Source: Amoebidium appalachense (lineage: Eukaryota; Ichthyosporea). Taken from it: DNA of 64,000 nucleotides. The position numbers and the translations under genes were made by a program. The notes beneath the pieces were generated by a model. It worked only from the letters and a program-made list of their open reading frames with translations. It searched no databases and had not been told where the DNA came from. The stretch spans positions 806,001 to 870,000 of the forward strand of contig CAVNZM010000017.1 of NCBI GenBank assembly GCA_963693365.1. The letters are read 5' to 3'. This document shows positions 10,105-23,771 of this stretch, one piece after another (position 1 is the first letter of the stretch; each line of letters begins with the position of its first letter).

Positions 10105-10552
10105 TGTAAATATTGGCAAGTTCTGATAGTGTATGCTGCCAAACGTATTTATATATTTCGATGACAGAGGAAAGGGGGGAGGGGAGGGGGGAGGGAGATA
10201 GTATGAAATGTAGAATTAGACTCTGCGGTGCCACTAGGGGAAGGGTGAGGGGTGAGACTTGGATAAATACATTAGTTGAGTAGATCGACTTAGCTCGTGC
10301 AGGCGCACGATAAAAGTAGATCGGAATGTTAATGGAATGTGGCATCGTAGGGGGCCAGGTGATGATGATCTTGTAGGGCACGGCCTTGATGGCCACAGTC
10401 GTTACTTAGACTCATTCCGTTCGGATCTAAGTTGCCCGTCGGAGCCTGGTCTTAATAAACTTTACCGTTTTTCTGTACACGTTCGTTCCTTTTCGTGTGT
10501 GTACACTTAGTAGAGTGCCACGTCTCTAGTACACATATATTAGGATACGACA
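10105..10552 (+). repeat. 3-prime LTR of the gypsy element
   Basis: Same sequence as 4897-5343 with TG...CA ends. It is preceded by a short purine-rich stretch (GGAGGACTTAGGAATG) rather than a clean polypurine tract. It lies directly against the truncated end of the Harbinger relic. Confidence 0.92.
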
Positions 10553-11856
10553 AAAAGCACACTTTTTTACAGATGTAGGGAGGGAGTGATGGGTCGAGGG
10601 GCCTTCTTTTTTTGGGGGAGGGGGGGGGAGGGGGGAGGGGGGGGGGGGGGGGGGCTAAATACGCCATTGCTCCCGTCCCGTACTCCTTCAGATGATAGCG
10701 GACTCCTCTGTAGGGTGCCAAAATTTCGTTTGTGTTCGGGTAGCCCTGGTCACCCAGGTAAACTTTCCCCGTCGGCACACGTAAATTTTGTGGAGGGGGC
10801 TGCTCGAGGGCACAGTTCAACACTGTGCTGTCTGCACCACATCCCTCCCCACCGGGCAAACAATATGTGGAATATGCTTCCCAGTCGCATGCACCCAATA
10901 CATTTTGTGCTGTGAAACCTTTCCTGCACCGATACCGATCAGCAGCCTCCGGTTTGACCTTGCACGGAACAAGAGTGCCATCAACTGCCCCGAGAACAAT
11001 ACGGAAGTAAGGCCAAAACTCAGGGTTTTCACGCACCCAACTAGGCACCATATATGACTCATCGGGTTGAATCATGTATTCTTCCCCGAGAGCAGCAAGC
11101 GTGGCATCGATGCCTTCTCGAAAACGCCTGCAGCACACAATGATGTCTGATTATTTTCCACATTCCTACATATAAGCTTCATTGAAAACAACAGCAAAAC
11201 CTTGAGACAGTGCACGCGCACGTGCACCCTGGACAGTGGAACACAACCCATTCGGAGCATTGTTGTTTAACAAGCACAGACAAATGCTGCAAACACACAG
11301 CCAATAGCATAATTCAACAGGGCAGGAGTCATAGCACTACATACCGGCTCACGGTCTCGGTGCTGTGTTGGAAACGTTCGGCAACGTTCCTGACTGCAAC
11401 ACCCTGCCCAAGGGTATACAGCATCATGCAGGTAACTTCCTGAGCGTCCATGTTATCACTCTCTTCAATGAATGGAGCCAACTTCTCAATTAACTCCCTT
11501 GCAACATATGGTGATGCATCCGAAATGTACTCTGATCGGAGAACTTAGCGGCCATAAGTACTCTGACCGCAGTACTTTAGGAATGCTTGTTTCGGAAGGA
11601 TACCGCGAGCTATTGGGGCCCAGGAGCCCGCTTTGTTTTTGTACAGCCAGTAAGAAAACATAAGTTTACACCTTTTTTGTCTTTGGTACGGTAACTAACA
11701 TATAAGGCCTTCCCTAGCTTTTATTGGTTGCCGACGCTGTTGCAAGTTTTTGAATTCATGCTCGACAACAACATGATTCATGATCAAACGGACGAAACTT
11801 GCTGAGTCCGCGAACACAACAAGCCATGGGTTTCATGTGAAAGATGAGCGCCCAAC

Positions 11857-13907
11857 ATGGCCGAAACATTAGACCCAATAGAGCCACTTTATTCTGGAGC
11901 TCGTGTCTGTTGTTTTGCATACATATTTGACGGGGTTCAGGGGGAAGATTTCACAGATGACACCACACGTTGGTCTTACAAGAAGTTCGGCCTGAGTTGG
12001 GACACACAAATACTGGTTGGCACAGTAGTGAAACGATGCAAGACAAACGAAGGCAGTGAATGGAAAGTAAAGTTTGATTTTGACGGTACTACAGAAGTAG
12101 TTCTGCGCCATCAGCTAACTTTAATAGATGAAGAAGACAGTGAACACACAAGTAGCGAGCTAGAGAGTGATAGTGACGAAGATCCAGATGGAGACATCCA
12201 ACTAGTAGAGATTCCTGTCACAGACAGTGAGAATGAAGATGAGATAGAACTTGTAGATGAACAAGTAGAGTTACCTACCCCCACCGACCCCACGTGCACC
12301 TTGCAATGGACCATTCCAGATGAGCAAGTACTTGACAAAAGAACAGGCCCACGCAGAAAACCAACCATTCCACTAGCACTAAACAAGCGCAAGAGTGTTC
12401 TGTGTTTGTTTGAACACTTCATGCCTATGGAGTATCTCTTCACAGCAGTCATCCACTCACAAACGAAGTAGGTCGTGCACGTTACAAAAATTGGGTTGAC
12501 TTAACCCCGGGTGAGCTACTTAGGTGGTTGGGTATGTGGATTTACATGGCTGGAACATTCGAACCCGGCTCGAGATCGAACTACTGGACGTCGGCAGCAA
12601 AAAACCCAAGCCGCATATTTCCCGTACAAGACTTTGCCCGCTTCATGACCGAACACCGGTTCGAAAACATCCGTGCCTGCTTTACCGTCACCGACATCAC
12701 TCAATATCCGGAGGATGATCCACTGAAAGACACACGCGGTTTCCGAAGGAAGCACTGCAGAGTCGGTGCCGTTGCTCTATCGAGCCCGGGGATGAATTAT
12801 GCGAAGACGAGGCCATCTTTGCCAGCTATCCAATGATTGCAACCTTCCGTGCCAAATCTACATAAAACGAAAACCCCACCCTCTCGGTCAAGAAATAAAA
12901 ACTCTACACGACTGTGTAACCAACATACTCATTAACTTCGAAATGAACGAGGGGAAGCTTAGGATGGCTAGCAAACCGTACCGACAGTTGGGAGCTGGAA
13001 CAGGCACCACCTTGCGTCTTCTAACCCCATGGGCCAACCCCGGGCCCACCCACCGTAACCCCAGAACGATTGTCGGAGACAGCTGGTTTGGGTCAGTAAC
13101 CGGGACAAGGGAAGTGTACAAAATCGGATTCTACTCACTTTTCAATGTCAAAACCGCAACCAGAGACTTTCCACTCAACATGTTGGACCTTCTATGTGAG
13201 GAAGGACGTGGTGTATGGTCGGAGGCAGTGTGCAGTGTGGACGGAGTAGACCTCGTTGCGCTGTTATGGAGAAACAAGAACTGTCCTACAGTATGAAAGT
13301 GATCACCTCATGTTCAAGTACTCAGCCGGGTCAACCGAGAAAATCACGAAACGGAAATGACGTCCCCCAACCGAAAGCAGTCGAAGAATACTTCGAAAAC
13401 TACAACATGGCCGATATATTCAACAAAACACGAATGTTAAACGGCTCTGTGGACGAAGCCTTGGGCACTAAACGTCACCAACTCCGCACCTTTGGGGGGC
13501 TTCTGGGGTTTGTAGTAGCAAACGTACACTGTGCATACAGATACTTTGGCAAATCCACAAACACGAGCATGGACACAAGGCGTGAGCTAGCAGAAGCACT
13601 CATATGCAACCCCCACCTGCCTGCACTAGAATACCCCCTTCCCCCTGCTGCTCCTGCCCCCCATGCTCTACACGGACACCAGCGTGCCAGAAAAGAAAGA
13701 AAAGGTAGATGCGTTCTCTGCTTTAGGAACAAAGGGGAACGCCACCAGACACATACCTACTGCATCAAGTGTAATGTGTTTCTCTGCAATGATCAAACAC
13801 GTGCATGCTTCGAAAACCACATCACATATGGTGTTCCTCCACGCACACGCACCCAAGTCAACACAAACACAGGCCCGGTACGATCACGCAGAAACACTAC
13901 ACGTTAA
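11857..13907 (+). pseudogene. piggyBac-like transposase with N-terminal Tudor-like domain
   Basis: Several frames join into one degenerate transposase. The first (11857-12471) has a small beta-rich domain (WKVKFDFDGTTEVVLRHQL), an acidic linker and the start of the piggyBac core. A one-base shift near 12450 continues it with TNEVGRARY and NYWTSAAKNP. A third frame has the first catalytic pair (CEDEAIF near 12800). The frame from about 12860 has YIKRKPHPLGQEI and VGDSWFG (second Asp, near 13075). The last frame ends in a Cys-rich zinc ribbon (RCVLCFRNK...CIKCNVFLC). At least three frameshifts disable it. TTAA target sites and inverted repeats are not evident, so the ends are eroded. Confidence 0.8.
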
Positions 13908-14546
13908 AGTACCTTCTGCCCACTGGTCAGTTTCTGTACATTGCGCAACACTCATTTGTCGTTTTCGGATTAGGGGTGATTTGTTTGGTTTTTATTCGTT
14001 TCTTCGAAACTGTTTGTGGTAACTAGATGCTAAAAGGGTTATTTGAAGTGTGTGTACCGAAAAAAACGAACTTGAAAGCTGATGTCAATTTTTCTCAAAC
14101 GAAAAATGCACCTGTGGTGCAAAAGCAACAACGTGAACGTTTAAAGTATGCATCTTTGGCACGCATTTGTAACAAGTTTGACGTTTTTCTTGGCTCAGGC
14201 CTATGGCCTCCCGGTGCCAGAACCCGTAAAGTGCAAAATAAGCCATACCAACAAGCATTCCGAGAAATTATTGTAGTCATGGGGTGTGCAAACACTCAAA
14301 GTTCTCCGTAAATTGATGCTCAAAATCGTTGAATGCCTACCATTACTTACTAAGCCACTACCCCGCCAAGAATTTTTCTACGGTTTTTTTGTGATGTGCT
14401 TGTTCCCTGTCACGTTAGGGTAAAATGGTGAGAAAAAGAGAGTAACACGTGCAAAACTGACCCTGCGCCAGGCGTTTTTATATGATGACGTCATACAGTA
14501 TTCTGGTTGGAGCATATATCGATTCAGGTCGGATCAATGGACTCAC
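13908..14546. other. Gene-free remainder of the Harbinger intron
   Basis: Between the piggyBac stop and Harbinger exon 1. Only short ORFs without recognisable features are present; it presumably holds the eroded right end of the piggyBac copy. Confidence 0.4.
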
Positions 14547-14869
14547 GCGTAGGACATCGTTCACCCATGTCTCGTGAGCTGTGCCAAGCAGTTCTTGCAC
14601 ATACTCTCTACCACTGAGCGGGGAAGTACGACAGGGCTCTTTGAGCTCTGGGCTATAGGTCAAGGCTGCAATCGCAGCCAAAACGGCTATGTTCCGGGCT
14701 GCATACATGGTGAGTGTCTCAAATAAAACCGTATACAACTCAGCACTTTCGTGGTTTATTACTGCTTATCACTATGGTGTATATGTGTAGCGGGTCTGCA
14801 ATTGCAAGTCACCGACCGGTGATGAACAGCGTGACAGCTGCAGAGCAAATCTAACCCGAAATCGTACGT

Positions 14870-15019
14870 GGGCTGTTTGGCATCCATGGGTTATCTACCC
14901 GGCTTAACCCAGGTTTCGGCTGAGATCCGGATTCTGCAGCATAATCTGGATCTCGATTTTGATATCCAGATATCCCCCGAAATCCAGATTACACTAACCC
15001 GCGTTGCCAAACAGGCCCT
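14870..15019. mobile_element. MITE with GGGC(C)TGTTTGGCA inverted termini
   Basis: The left end GGGCTGTTTGGCA and the right end TGCCAAACAGGCCCT are inverted copies apart from one base, about 150 bp apart. The next bases (GGGTTA/TAACCC) also pair. The interior is rich in GATCC/GGATC palindromic pieces and has no ORF. Termini of this type occur in small hAT-like MITEs, but I could not see an 8-bp target duplication, so the superfamily is an inference. Confidence 0.55.
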
Positions 15020-15324
15020 AAGGGCATGTCGGGGGCTTCAGAGCTCACTCAGTGTGCTCGGCTTACTAGGTGTAAGTAGGACTAGCACGTAACTTAGCAA
15101 AGCGTGGTCTAGTCAACCCCGTTCATTTACAAATATATTGTTTTGTCACGGACACACGATCTTATTATACAACACTCCTTCACGCCCGACCTCCGCCTCT
15201 GGATCACCGAGCGCCTCCGTCAGTACGAAAATCTTCTGATCGATCGCATCAGCCCCTCTGCTTCGCTTCAGGCGGCCAATCGGGCCCTCCGTGACCTGCT
15301 GCAGCTTTCCGCCCAGCTGCCGCC

Positions 15325-15540
15325 GGCGCTCGTTACCGCGATCCACTGTGGCATTCCCTGCGACACGCGATGGTGGACCCCTGTGGTGCGATTGGTGTGC
15401 CCGAAGGCTCCATCCGTCGTCTCGGCCACTGGGATTCCTCCGAGTTCCGTAACTACGGTCAGCCCCGGGCGGAACAGTCCGCCGATCGATTTTTCTTTGG
15501 TGATCTGGCCCCGGTACCTAGGTCCTAGGTTTTCGTTCGC
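15325..15540 (+). pseudogene. Tyrosine-recombinase C-terminal fragment
   Basis: Frame 15325-15540 reads ARYRDPLWHSLRHAMVD, then SIRRLGHWDSSEFRNYGQP, then stop. HSLRH is the H-x-x-R box, LGHW the next catalytic His/Trp position, and Tyr nine residues after that His is the nucleophile, all at the usual spacing. This marks a tyrosine recombinase such as those of DIRS, Ngaro or Crypton elements. The upstream helix-rich peptide (ITERLRQYENLLIDRI and onward, 15160-15320) lies in another frame and may be its frameshifted core. Base composition is clearly more GC-rich than the surroundings. No reverse transcriptase is nearby. Confidence 0.5.
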
Positions 15541-15635
15541 CCTTTTGTTTGGTCGCAGAAGCAATTGGATTCTCAGAAGCCAATCATCAATAGTGAAACT
15601 ATTTCGATTGGTTCTTCGAATCATTGACCTGATAA

Positions 15636-15782
15636 GGTGTAATACACCAATTATCTTTCAAGAAAGAATAATTGCTGTGTATTCCACCAACCATGGCCTG
15701 GCGCTGAATCTTGGCTGCAGGCTATATAAGCTGCAGCCGAGAGAAGTCTTGTCAATGATCAGTCTTCCCTCACTCAGCGCCA
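15636..15782. repeat. Cluster of strong inverted repeats
   Basis: Positions 15636-15659 pair with 15662-15688 (GGTGTAATACAC...against GTGTATTCCACC) as an almost continuous stem of about 24 bp with a 2-nt loop. 15713-15720 and 15731-15738 (GGCTGCAG/CTGCAGCC) form a perfect 8-bp stem around TATATAA. 15699-15707 (TGGCGCTGA) pairs with 15774-15782 (TCAGCGCCA). Confidence 0.7.
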
Positions 15783-16301
15783 CTTGTACCCAACCCATCC
15801 CGCCCGCGTCTTCCTTTACTCTCACTCAGTTTTTGTCTGCTTGCACACACGATTGATAGTTACTAGTAGATTTGGGGGGGTACTGCCGTGTGGTCGCAGA
15901 TCTCTTTGTGATTGACTGGTAAACTGGTTTGCCGATCCCAGCCGATCTTGGCCGATCTCAGCTGTTTGAGCTCAAAATAAAGTTGAAAGCAATTGGATTC
16001 TCAGAAGCCAAAAGCAGAGCATGTGGCGGGTCGACATGTACATCCGGCGGATTTTTGGCAACTTCAATATTGTTTAAACAAACCTGTAGGGTTTGTAAAA
16101 TACGCGTGTGCGGCGTATTGGCGACTTTTCGCGGTGCATCTTTGAGAGCATTTGGTCAACTCCGTTGTTGATTAGTTGGTGGTAAACATCTGTGCAGTGT
16201 GGAGATTAAGCACACGCTGGTTACAGGGCTTGCTCTTGAAAAGGTACGAGTTTGCCATATTGTTAGTTTTTTCCTGCGTGCTGCTTTTTATTCTTTGTGA
16301 A

Positions 16302-16667
16302 ATGGAAGAAAATGTGTTTTGTGGAAGGGAGGGTGGAAGGGAATATGTGTTCCGCAGGGTGGATGCTGGTAGCTACCAGTATGATTGTTATTTTCGTAGT
16401 GTAGGAACTACAAGGCAGGACGCTTGCAGCACTGTGCTAGAGCGGGCAAGGGTAGATGTTGTGGTGTGTGAGCTACTTGCACCAGAAATATTGCAAGAGC
16501 ATCTGGGAAATCTTGGTGGTCTTTGTGAGGGACATCCACTCAAACAACCACTAGAATCATATATCGTCCTAGTTAACCAAGGTGATTGCATCGAAAGTGT
16601 TCAGCAGGCGGAGTGTGATCTTAACTTACAGCAATGTGAACGTGAACAACATTTGCTGGATGGCTGA
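16302..16667 (+). CDS. Hypothetical protein, 121 residues
   Basis: Open frame from an ATG at 16302 to TGA at 16665-16667, just before a long C-run. The upstream continuation to 16176 uses only a non-ATG start. The protein begins MEENVFCGREGGREYVF and contains YQYDCYFRSVG and VDVVVCELLAPEILQEHL; it has five or more Cys and no signal peptide, transmembrane helix or known motif. Composition is not that of a simple repeat, which is the main reason to keep it. It could be a terminal exon or chance. Confidence 0.25.
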   Translation: MEENVFCGREGGREYVFRRVDAGSYQYDCYFRSVGTTRQDACSTVLERARVDVVVCELLAPEILQEHLGNLGGLCEGHPLKQPLESYIVLVNQGDCIESVQQAECDLNLQQCEREQHLLDG

Positions 16668-16679
16668 AATTGGGTTCAC

Positions 16680-16685
16680 TCAAAG

Positions 16686-16723
<38 letters not shown>

Positions 16724-17703
16724 TTGTCGATCCGTGTTTACACACTCACGTGCTAAGCATGTGTGCCTTCCCTCCTTCTACTCTATCGGGATGTGTACTA
16801 TGCACTGAATGACTTAACCCCCTCCCCCCCCCCCCCCTCCCCACCCATCCCCTCCATCCACACACACACACACACACACACACACTCCCACTATACCGCT
16901 CACCTGGCGAATTTCACCCCCTTCTTCCCGTCTGCCTTCTCGTTCCTCCCCTCCCTCGCCCGCCAAACACCCACTTACCACCTTCTCTTTCCATTCACCC
17001 CTTTTACCTCCCCCTCCAACCCTTCCCCCCCCCCCCCCCCTCCCCTGCGGGCACCCGGGACATCCCCCCGTTCTCCCCTTTCGCCCCCCCCCCGCATCCT
17101 CGGCGCCCATTTCTCCTCTTGCTGCCTGCTGCAAAAAAAACAGGGGTGTCCATGACATGGGTCACGTCCCCCCCCCCCTCCCCCACCCCCCCCCCCCCTT
17201 CCCCTCCCCCCCCCCCCCCCCCCCAAAAAAAAGGGTAAAAAAATCCCCCCTACTCAACCGACGAGAATAGACTATGCACCACTAACCCGTATCAGCGTAA
17301 TTATTGGCGTTTACATACACTGTGTACCATTTGCTTGTTTTGTTGTGCAGGCTCGTACCGTCTTGGTGACCACACGTGTAATGATACTTGTAATGAGGGG
17401 CAAAGGAGTCTAGCGTACCCCTAATTCAAACGCTTTGTGTTAGAAAGGTTGTGGGTCGATTGTTGCAGTCACCAATAGGCTGGGAGTCAGTTGTGTCTGA
17501 TGTTTGTTCGCAAATGGAAGTTCATTTTTGTAGTGGTGGTCTCTGTTTGTGTTGTCGTGTTCACTTTCTCTTTTCCGTGTGTCTAAATAGCCCCCCCCCC
17601 CCCCCACTCCCCCACCCCCTCCCCCTGGCCTCCTCCCTACCTTTCCCCAACACGCACACGCACACACCGACACACACACACATGCACACTCACAGGCGCA
17701 CAG

Positions 17704-17736
<33 letters not shown>

Positions 17737-17938
17737 CACACCCACACCCACCAACACACACACGCACACACACACACACACACAAAAAAACACACACACA
17801 CACACACAGACACACAGCCAGTCACCATGAGTGGACGGTGGGCACAGGCTGGTGGGTGGCTCTGCCGATTGGTGCCTTCCCGTCTAAACACCACCCTCCC
17901 CCGAGCAGCCACAGTATGAGACCCCCCCTCCCCCGCCT

Positions 17939-17969
<31 letters not shown>

Positions 17970-18700
17970 TTCACCCACTCACCCACACACACACACACAC
18001 ACACACCAGACCCACCCACCCACACACACACACACATTCCCCCCCCCCCCCCCCCTCCCCCCCCACACACACATCCAACCTTTCCCCATTCCCCCCCATC
18101 CCCCCCGACAGATTTTAGGTTTTTCATTTTTGTGACGTTTTGCAGTCTCTCCTCCAATGTCTCCTCCATATATCCAACCCTCTAACGCATACATCAACTT
18201 CTCCCTCTCCCCCCCTCCCCCTAACCCTTCCCCCCTCGGCCTCTCACCTTGCCCAAACCCATGCCTCCTTGCGCTCTTAGGGGAGAAGAAGGAAAGGCAG
18301 TGTCCCATTGTACCTATGTGCATGCGCCCGCCTGGTCAGTGCCCCCCCCCAAAACATGCCCAACGCTATTGGAGGCAAATGAATGAATGAAACTTCTGCC
18401 TGTTTTCTTGTGCTCATCTATTCTCCTTGCGTCCCTCCCCCTCCCCCTCCCCTCCCCTCCCTCAACCCCCCCCCCCAGGAACCCCGCTATGCTGTTTATC
18501 TTCTGCCTGCATGTTTTGGAGTTGTCACTTGTGCTCTTTTCTCTGTGGGTTTTAAAGACATTGCATCCGCTCTGCTCCCCCGGCCCTTACTGCATACATC
18601 CCCCCCCCCCCCCCCCCCCCTCCCTTTTCACCGCAGTTAAAAAAAAACAACAACAAAAAAAAAAAACACACACAAAAAAAAACAACACAAGCTCTCACAT
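16680..18700. repeat. Pyrimidine and CA-repeat desert
   Basis: A C-run at about 16687-16721, further C-runs (17027-17040, 17169-17224, 17941-17966, 18040-18062) and (CA)n blocks (16861-16884, 17707-17732, 17775-17810, 17988-18006). The patch at 18110-18215 belongs to a dispersed repeat family also found near 31.2 kb. No gene is supported. Confidence 0.7.
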
Positions 18701-18702
18701 AC

Positions 18703-21374
<2,672 letters not shown>

Positions 21375-22400
21375 TAACGAAACAGAGCCCGGAAACCCAC
21401 CTTAGCGGAGAGGCAGGCCGCGAAGAACGCTCGTTCACCTACACCCACTCATCCTACACTGGAAAGCTTGGCTGAGATCGAGCCTGCATATTTTAACATC
21501 ATTTGTGGAACTTTAGAGGCATCATACCGTTCACCCTAGTTAGTTTAGGTTCATGTCAATTTGCCCTCCTGTAACTGCAGCTGATCATGAGCAATATTAC
21601 ATAGTATTCGATTTGATTACTTTGCTTATCTTTTTGTTGTGTGGTTAGGTTATCCCCCAGCTTCTGTACTTGTGTTGGCGGCTGTTGCCACTGGGCAGGG
21701 CCAGGTGCCGCGTTTGTCAGCTGCGGGAAGTGTACGTCGTGTGTCATGGGGGTAGCTGCCGGGAGCACTCTTAGACTAGTAATCTATTCTATTTGTGTAG
21801 GAATTTATGAACCGACATCTGTGGGTGTGCGCATACATAGTGATCACTGTGGTCTAATCTGCTTCCTATGACAGTGTGATGGGAGGCAATCCTTCGTATG
21901 TATGTATATAGTCGTTGACCACCCCTTTTAACACACCCAGGTAGGCCATAGTGGATTCCAAAGAAGTTCAGAGCTCAATTTCAGTACAATGATCATAAAG
22001 TATGATATTTTCTATGCACTTAACTCTTATATACTTGGCTAAGAATTAGCAATTGTTGACCCTCCTAGTCGAGCTCGTACATGCAGCTTTTATGATTAGC
22101 AGTCCCACGGCAGAATTTTCGTTATTGTTATGTAAATCTTGGATAACGTTCCGGTGACGCTATCTCTTAGCGACTATCTTGCTGTGTCTATGGCAACTGT
22201 ACTATATATTCAGTCTTGCCTGTCTGATGCTCCGATCTAAAAAAATCTACTACAAAAAAATGGAGCCAACAACGGAAATAAAACGGAGTTTCACTAACGT
22301 CACATAACATCATGAGGAGACATGACATTTTAGTAACACAGGTGACCATATTACATCCTATAGTATACATGGACAGAAAACGAAAAATTCATATATGCAA
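21375..22400. other. Intergenic DNA after the AP2 gene
   Basis: Unique-looking AT-balanced sequence with only short unsupported ORFs. It is the likely 3-prime flank of the AP2 gene; no second gene is visible. Confidence 0.4.
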
Positions 22401-22578
22401 CCATGTGCAATGGATCCTTACCCCCCCCCCATAACACACACGCACGCACAAACACACACCGTCACAGTGCACGCTATGACTGAAAACATATCGAATAGAA
22501 GCCTCGTGCCAGAGTCTACAGAATAACCTCCTGTACTATGAGGTGCCCACACTCAATTGGAAAACAATTCTCATCCTG

Positions 22579-22613
<35 letters not shown>

Positions 22614-22681
22614 GCCACCTTGTTTTGTGTGTGAGGGCAGATGGAGTGCTTTGATGTCGTGTGTATGTAGGGAGTAAGGGG

Positions 22682-22763
<82 letters not shown>

Positions 22764-23163
22764 AGGAGGGGGGGGGGGGGGGGGGGGGGTAGAAGGAGGA
22801 GGGGCGGGGGGAGGGGCAGGTTCAGGTGTGAACGCTAGTGGTATACTATTGATGGGGATGTGTGAAAGAAAGAGGAGTGTCTCTAAATGCTTGAAAATCC
22901 GGCCTCATTCACCGATTGCTCAAATATTAACACGCGTGGAGACAAAAAGTACTTCTGCATGTGTGGGCCGGGGGGGAAGGGGGGGGGGGGGAGGGGGGCA
23001 AATAAAAATGCGATATCGACTGCTAAATTCATATCTATTTTTGGTATTTTCAATTCAACGATCTGTTTGAAGTTTTATCTCGCCCCATCCTTCTTTTTTT
23101 CTTTCTTTCTTTCTTTATTTATTTCATTGTTTTCTTATTTCGTTCTTTCTTTTTTCTTTTTTC

Positions 23164-23194
<31 letters not shown>

Positions 23195-23261
23195 GGGGGG
23201 GGGGGGGGGGGTCGCCGTATGTGTTGTTTTCTGGCCCGATGGGCCATCCCCGGCAGCATAG

Positions 23262-23301
<40 letters not shown>

Positions 23302-23470
23302 ACCACCACCACCACCACCACCACCACCACCACCACCACCACCACCACCACACCACCCCCCCACCCCCAACACACACCCACGCATACACACACACAAAAC
23401 CACCCCTATCCCAGCTCTCTCCATCCCTCCTACCTCCTCCTCTCCTTCCCTCCTCCCCGCCTCCCCCCCC

Positions 23471-23511
<41 letters not shown>

Positions 23512-23712
23512 AAAAAAACAAAAAAACTTCAAGCCTCCCCTACCTACCCACAAACCCAGCCGACCGTATACCAAATCGATAATCGATTTTCAAAAGCACT
23601 CTATCTTGGTCGTAATGTTTCCATTGTTACGCGGTAAGAGAAGTAGAAGGGGATATATATACGATATGATACTGGACGTGGTAGGAAATGGGTTAGGTGT
23701 GCTGGGCAAGTG

Positions 23713-23771
<59 letters not shown>

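Larger units (their letters stand above)
4897..10552 (+). mobile_element. Ty3/gypsy chromovirus-type LTR retrotransposon, integrase core lost
   Basis: Two nearly identical LTRs (about 447 bp) flank a 4.76-kb interior coding for an aspartic protease, reverse transcriptase with RNase H, an integrase zinc finger, a GPY/F-like piece and a chromodomain. The protease-RT-RNase H-integrase order with a C-terminal chromodomain defines chromoviruses. The LTRs differ at only about two positions that I can see, implying recent insertion or gene conversion. The frame breaks between protease and RT, the integrase catalytic core is missing, and further frame breaks follow. No matching 5-bp target duplication is visible (left TCTTT, right AAAAG). 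Confidence 0.9.
10660..14708 (-). pseudogene. Harbinger/PIF transposase, three exons, interrupted
   Basis: Exon 1 about 14708-14547 encodes LSGREYVQELLG...VLR and ends at a perfect GTGAGT donor. Exon 2 11529-11345 encodes the helix-turn-helix-like region (LYTLGQGVAVRNVAERFQHS). Exon 3 runs from 11127 to about 10660 with LGAVDGTLVP (first Asp), CDWEAYSTYCLPGG, YLGDQGYPN (second Asp) and PYRGVRYHLKEYG. Phases agree across both introns. This is the PIF/Harbinger DDE family. The C-terminal part with the catalytic Glu is missing: after KEYGTG the frame enters a poly-C tract and then the gypsy LTR. Intron 1 (3 kb) contains a piggyBac relic in the opposite orientation. Confidence 0.75.

Noticed and set aside
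15143-15856. 237-residue plus-strand ORF as a gene
   Set aside because: The conserved tyrosine-recombinase motifs lie in another frame of the same segment, so this ORF is at best its frameshifted upstream part.
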